Source: Tigriopus japonicus
Lineage: Eukaryota; Arthropoda; Copepoda; Harpacticoida; Harpacticidae
Assembly (NCBI GenBank): GCA_010645155.1
Contig: CM021322.1
Location: forward strand, 5,085,896-5,149,895
Length of the DNA stretch: 64,000 bases
Direction of reading: 5' to 3'
In this document: positions 60,473-64,000 of the stretch, in pieces
Position numbering within the stretch: the stretch's first letter is position 1
Layout: every line of letters starts with the position of its first letter
Made by a program: the position numbers and the translations under genes
Notes under the pieces: model-generated
What the model saw: only the letters and a program-made list of their open reading frames with translations
The model's database searches: none
Told to the model about the DNA's origin: nothing

Positions 60473-62473
60473 TCATTTTGTGTGTCTTTTGGCGATTTTC
60501 CAAGCTCCTAATCGGTAGCGAAGCCACAAGGCAAACAAGTCATAAAACATCTGCACCGATGCCGATATCGGATCCAATTTGGACCCGTCAATCTCGGTCC
60601 ATCTCACCGGAACTTCTGCCGTGGGAATCTTTAACATTTCGGCGATCTTGAGCAATTCCACATCGAAAGCCCATCGCTCGATATGAAGAGAGCGGAACAG
60701 ATCACTAGCCGTACTACGGGTCATCAATTTAAAACCGCATTGCGTGTCCCGAATCGACTGACAGCCGAAGAACCAAACGCACACGTGGAACCCGTGCATT
60801 AATACCGTTCGAAACAAGGACCGTGTGGCGATGGAATCCTTTTCCATGTGCGCTCTGGAACCGCAAACGATCCCATCACCCTCATGAGAGCTCTGAATGG
60901 CGGTTAACTTGGATTCAAGCTTCTCAAGCTCACTGAATTGCGTGGCTCCATCGGCATCCGCGAAAAGGCATCGTCGTCCACGACAACGAAACATGCCCAT
61001 ACGAACCGCCCCTCCTTTACCTCGGTTCTTGGCCAAGGTCAATACTCGAACCTTTTCTGTGCCGAGCTTACTGGACCACTTTCTTCCCAAGGTTGTGGTG
61101 GCATCCTTGGAGCCGTCATCCACGATGATAATCTCATATTCGAATGACTTTTGCGCTTTTTTCCGAGCTTCCAGGTATTGCGTGGCTTCGTCCATCATGG
61201 CATTGAGACGGTCTTCTTCGTTGTAAGCGGGCACAATCACGGAGAGATCGATGGATCCCGGTGCAATGAGGGCACAGGGCAGATCATCAAATCGATGCCA
61301 TTCTCCTGGAATTAGGCAAGAACAAGTTCATGGTTAGTTGGGAACCTCGTGTACGAAGTACATGAGAACATGCACGAGCCAGCATGCTTGTACGTTCTCA
61401 TTGCGTGAGGGGATCATATTGGAAGAGGGATTGGTCGTATTTCCGATATGATTTTCAATGTGAATTTGAAAGCAAAAAAAAAAAAAAAACAGGCTTTCCT
61501 AGATCACTATTTCTTCTGAAAAGATAAATTAATAGTTCTCAGCCTAGATGTTGTATAGTATTCGTATGATTTTCTTTAAAATACAATATTTACTGTATTT
61601 TTAATAAATTTGTTCATTGTGGACTTCATCCACAGATTTTTGATACACTTAGAATGTTGGCCATGTTTGCCTTAAAATGCTTAAACATGTATATTTATTT
61701 AAAATACATGTTTAAGCATTTTAAGGCAAACATGGCCATCATTCTAAGTGTATCAAAAATCTGCGGATGAAGTCCACTATGGCAAAAAGGGATACATTAA
61801 CTCTGGAAACTTACCATTAAAATCAAGCTAATAATATTTTAAAAGCGGTTGTGTAAAGGCATCGTTAAAAAGAAACTGCTGGCTTCTTTTCTTGGACCTA
61901 ACTTCCAATTTTGACTTGCTTAATTCCCATTACTATATTGCTTTTTCACTTTTGGGAGAACACCCTGCATCTTTTTTATTTCGACCTAACAAATTCAAAA
62001 TTAGGCTCTAATAAGTCACCATCGGAGAACTAAGACTAATGTTTCAATACATAAGGTACTATATATGAGAATTACGAACCTTGCATGTCCGTAACCTATG
62101 GACTAATTTACATCAAGTGCAAATTATTATTAAACTGTCTGCGTTCAAATTGTTATTGTAACAATATCGTAATTGAAGGAAAAGGAAGCTCAAAAATAGT
62201 TCAAATCCCAATGATGCAACTACAAGTTTTGACTCGGCTTGTTAAAGTCAAATTTTCCTTCCGTCTTTCACAAAGGCACTTCTAAAGCTAACCAATTTGT
62301 CAATCCACTTCTAATGATTTCTTACCAGCTTTGGGATCTAAATAGACATTTTCTCCCTCATACACGGGCACATCAACGAGGGCTTGGCTGCGGCTAATCA
62401 CCCAAATAAACACAACCGTAATAACCACCAAAACCAAGCAAACCAACACCAAAGCCCCTTCGAACCAATCCAT
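60473..62473 (-). CDS. ALG5: Dolichyl-phosphate beta-glucosyltransferase ALG5, 2 exons, 326 aa
   Basis: Exons in transcript order are 62473-62326 and 61305-60473. The intron has GT/AG ends and is in phase 1. The N-terminal 25 residues form one hydrophobic membrane segment. A GT-A family 2 glycosyltransferase domain follows: VIVPAYNEE, the VDDGSKD nucleotide-sugar site, KNRGKGGAVRMG, the DADGAT metal site, GSRAHMEKDS, and the RDTQCGFKLMTR block, then an ERWAFDVELL segment. The length is close to the usual 324. The enzyme transfers glucose from UDP-glucose to dolichyl phosphate at the ER. The product is the glucose donor for the lipid-linked oligosaccharide. The single 1-kb intron carries a long inverted repeat and an A-run. 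Confidence 0.95.
61474..61489. repeat. A-run of 16 bases in the ALG5 intron
   Basis: Uninterrupted A-run on the plus strand. Confidence 0.8.
61617..61779. mobile_element. Snap-back inverted repeat (fold-back MITE) in the ALG5 intron
   Basis: The arms at about 61,617-61,692 and 61,705-61,779 are reverse complements over about 75 bases with only a few mismatches, separated by a 12-base A/T loop. The arms contain GGCCATGTTTGCCTTAAAAT. No coding content. It would form a long hairpin in the pre-mRNA of ALG5. Confidence 0.85.
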
Positions 62474-63162
62474 GTTGAGAGAAGATTTATTTGTTAAAGG
62501 GCCATGGACAAGAATGAGGGCGAGAACAACCGGAGAAGATTTGGAACACGTCAACAAAGTCAAAGTGAAACGCCGCAGAGTGTAAAACTAGAAGAAGGAT
62601 GACCGCGCAAAGGAATTGATGTTTGTTAACAAAACTTGAAAGTTGTAAAGTAAGTTTATTTCAAGGTTATTCATTGCTAATAGTAAGGTTTTAATTTATG
62701 AGTTTGAAGGGATTTTTCATTCAGAACTGTTTGGGTATAAAGAGAATGATTTTGATTTTGTCCTTCTGGTGGCTTCTTCTCTTTGATCACCTCGGTTCAA
62801 TGTTTTCCAACTCAATATCACACAGGGTGACTAAAAGAGTTAAACTTCCTTAGATCAAGTTTATAACTTTAACTTAAATACGTTAGCGATGCTTTTTGAA
62901 TACCAAACTGTGTTAGGACAAGAAGTGAAAAAACTTGATGACGGATAGACTAACTTAACCTAATAGAAACATTGAAAGTATCAAGTTTATTGAATTCAAC
63001 AACAGGTTAGAAAAATGTTGTTTTCTCTAAAATGCTCTCAAGGACTACTGAAAAAGGGCTTATGCTATCAAATTATTCTTTAAGAAGAAGTTAGCATCCA
63101 AACATAAATATTTTAATGAGCAACTCGGTAAAAAATACACCAAACGAACAAAAAAGAAAAAA

Positions 63163-63251
63163 TATAGAGCTTGACTTAAATCATGAATACTAAAAATTGT
63201 TACTTGAATTAAGTCAATTATCATAAAATTATGACTTTAAGTCAAGCTATA
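63163..63251. repeat. Short inverted repeat, about 20-bp arms
   Basis: TATAGAGCTTGACTTAAATCAT and ATGACTTTAAGTCAAGCTATA are near-perfect reverse complements 46 bases apart. The size suits a small MITE. Confidence 0.7.
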
Positions 63252-63388
63252 AATATTTAAAAAGAGTGGTAAGCAAACTCTACTATTTTGTCCCTTTATC
63301 GGTGGTTTATATGGTCCCAAAGCGTAGACAAGCTTCATGACCAACTTTGCGTTGTGCCACGAAACTCGTCATATTTAATCAATTTATT

Positions 63389-63579
63389 TATTTTATTTTA
63401 TTTTTTTTTGCGGATTTTCTACTACCGCTACAAGGAATGCGATTCCCTGTAAATTGAAGGATTTCTCCCGACAGCTTGAATCCGATCCCCAACAGGATTC
63501 GAACCTACACCATCTGGGGAAGCACTTACACTCAGCTCTTATAAGAACGCATTAGTACGCGCGGCCACTCTGGCTTCCT
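63389..63579 (-). mobile_element. tRNA-derived SINE, copy 2
   Basis: Same element and orientation as the copy at 50.7 kb. On the minus strand it has the GGAAGCCAGAGTGGCCGCGCG head, a perfect B-box-like GGTTCGAATCC, the unique body ending AAAATCCGC, and an A-rich tail (T-rich 63,389-63,409 on the plus strand). Its B-box is closer to the tRNA consensus than that of copy 1. Confidence 0.85.
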
Positions 63580-64000
63580 TAAATTGAATGTGCATATAAA
63601 TCAATGTCTTATTTGCTGTAGCTAAAGCTGACGCATGTTAACACTGATGGTTTGGTTCAGCAATAAATTTGTTGCAAAAATATCTTAAATGATCCTGAAT
63701 TTGGTGTCTTGAGGAGAACATGCAGAGTGCTGGCTGGCGTTGACGGATGTCTACGCTTTGTGCCAACGCAAGGAAAAACAAACAATCTTTTCACGAGTCA
63801 CGTGTTCTTTCCCTGCAAAACAGAGGTCCAAGAACATTTGAGTCCTCCAATGTTGCCTAGTTCTCTCGCCTGCTCTTTCTTCTCTTTCATATGAGCTCTC
63901 TGAACTCTGAATGAAGAATACTTTTGACTCCTGAAGTTCCTGAATCTCAAGCAAGAGTTATCTCGCGTCAATCAACTCTCTCCGTTACACAACATTGTAA

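Larger units (their letters stand above)
62474..64000. other. Region upstream of ALG5 to the window end
   Basis: Probably includes the ALG5 promoter just right of 62,473. It holds a short inverted repeat (63,163-63,251) and the second SINE (63,389-63,579). No gene recognised after that. Confidence 0.4.

Overview
The window is a stretch of an animal nuclear genome. It has spliced protein genes with GT/AG introns, A/T-rich intergenic DNA, several families of inverted-repeat DNA elements, a tRNA-derived SINE, and one 48-base run of N (an assembly gap). The gene content (Rab27-effector-like, Sp/KLF, CXXC, RUVBL2, snurportin, REV1, ALG5) is metazoan. I infer an arthropod, probably a crustacean such as a copepod, from compactness and repeat content, but nothing seen here proves the taxon.

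Region 1 (1-1,500): the window opens inside the last exon of a plus-strand RGG-box protein. A short, uncertain plus-strand open frame follows.

Region 2 (about 1.6-25.2 kb, minus strand): one large gene can be rebuilt from 20 exons whose splice phases all agree, giving about 2,225 residues. Its landmarks are a basic, Ser-rich N-terminus of about 480 residues, a Rab-binding/FYVE-related module of the MyRIP/melanophilin/Slp type, helical segments, two intracellular I-set Ig domains, SH3-ligand proline motifs, and an acidic tail with a tyrosine cluster. The FYVE exon (21,914-22,168) has no useful start codon of its own. It was found by reading frames and splice phases. The joining of a Rab27-effector module to Ig domains is the most interesting observation in the window.

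Region 3 (25-45 kb): mostly intergenic. It holds an intronless two-CXXC-domain chromatin protein (29.5-30.7 kb), exon-like remnants that may come from a DEG/ENaC-type channel, a CCHC zinc-knuckle ORF1 relic of a non-LTR retrotransposon, a weak copia-like relic, and several hairpins.

Region 4 (45-52.9 kb): an intronless Sp/KLF-type zinc-finger gene on the minus strand, then a repeat-rich stretch with a 982-bp pogo/Tigger-like element, a 385-bp mariner-like MITE, a SINE and AATTAC-rich DNA.

Region 5 (52.9-62.5 kb): a compact housekeeping cluster. RUVBL2 (minus) and snurportin (plus) are divergent and share 618 bp. Snurportin is followed by REV1 on the same strand after 88 bp. REV1 converges on ALG5 (minus), whose single intron carries a snap-back inverted repeat. 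The genes serve unrelated pathways (chromatin remodelling/snoRNP assembly, snRNP import, translesion synthesis, N-glycan precursor synthesis), so the arrangement looks like compact housekeeping packing rather than a functional cluster. The last 1.5 kb holds a second SINE copy and a short inverted repeat.
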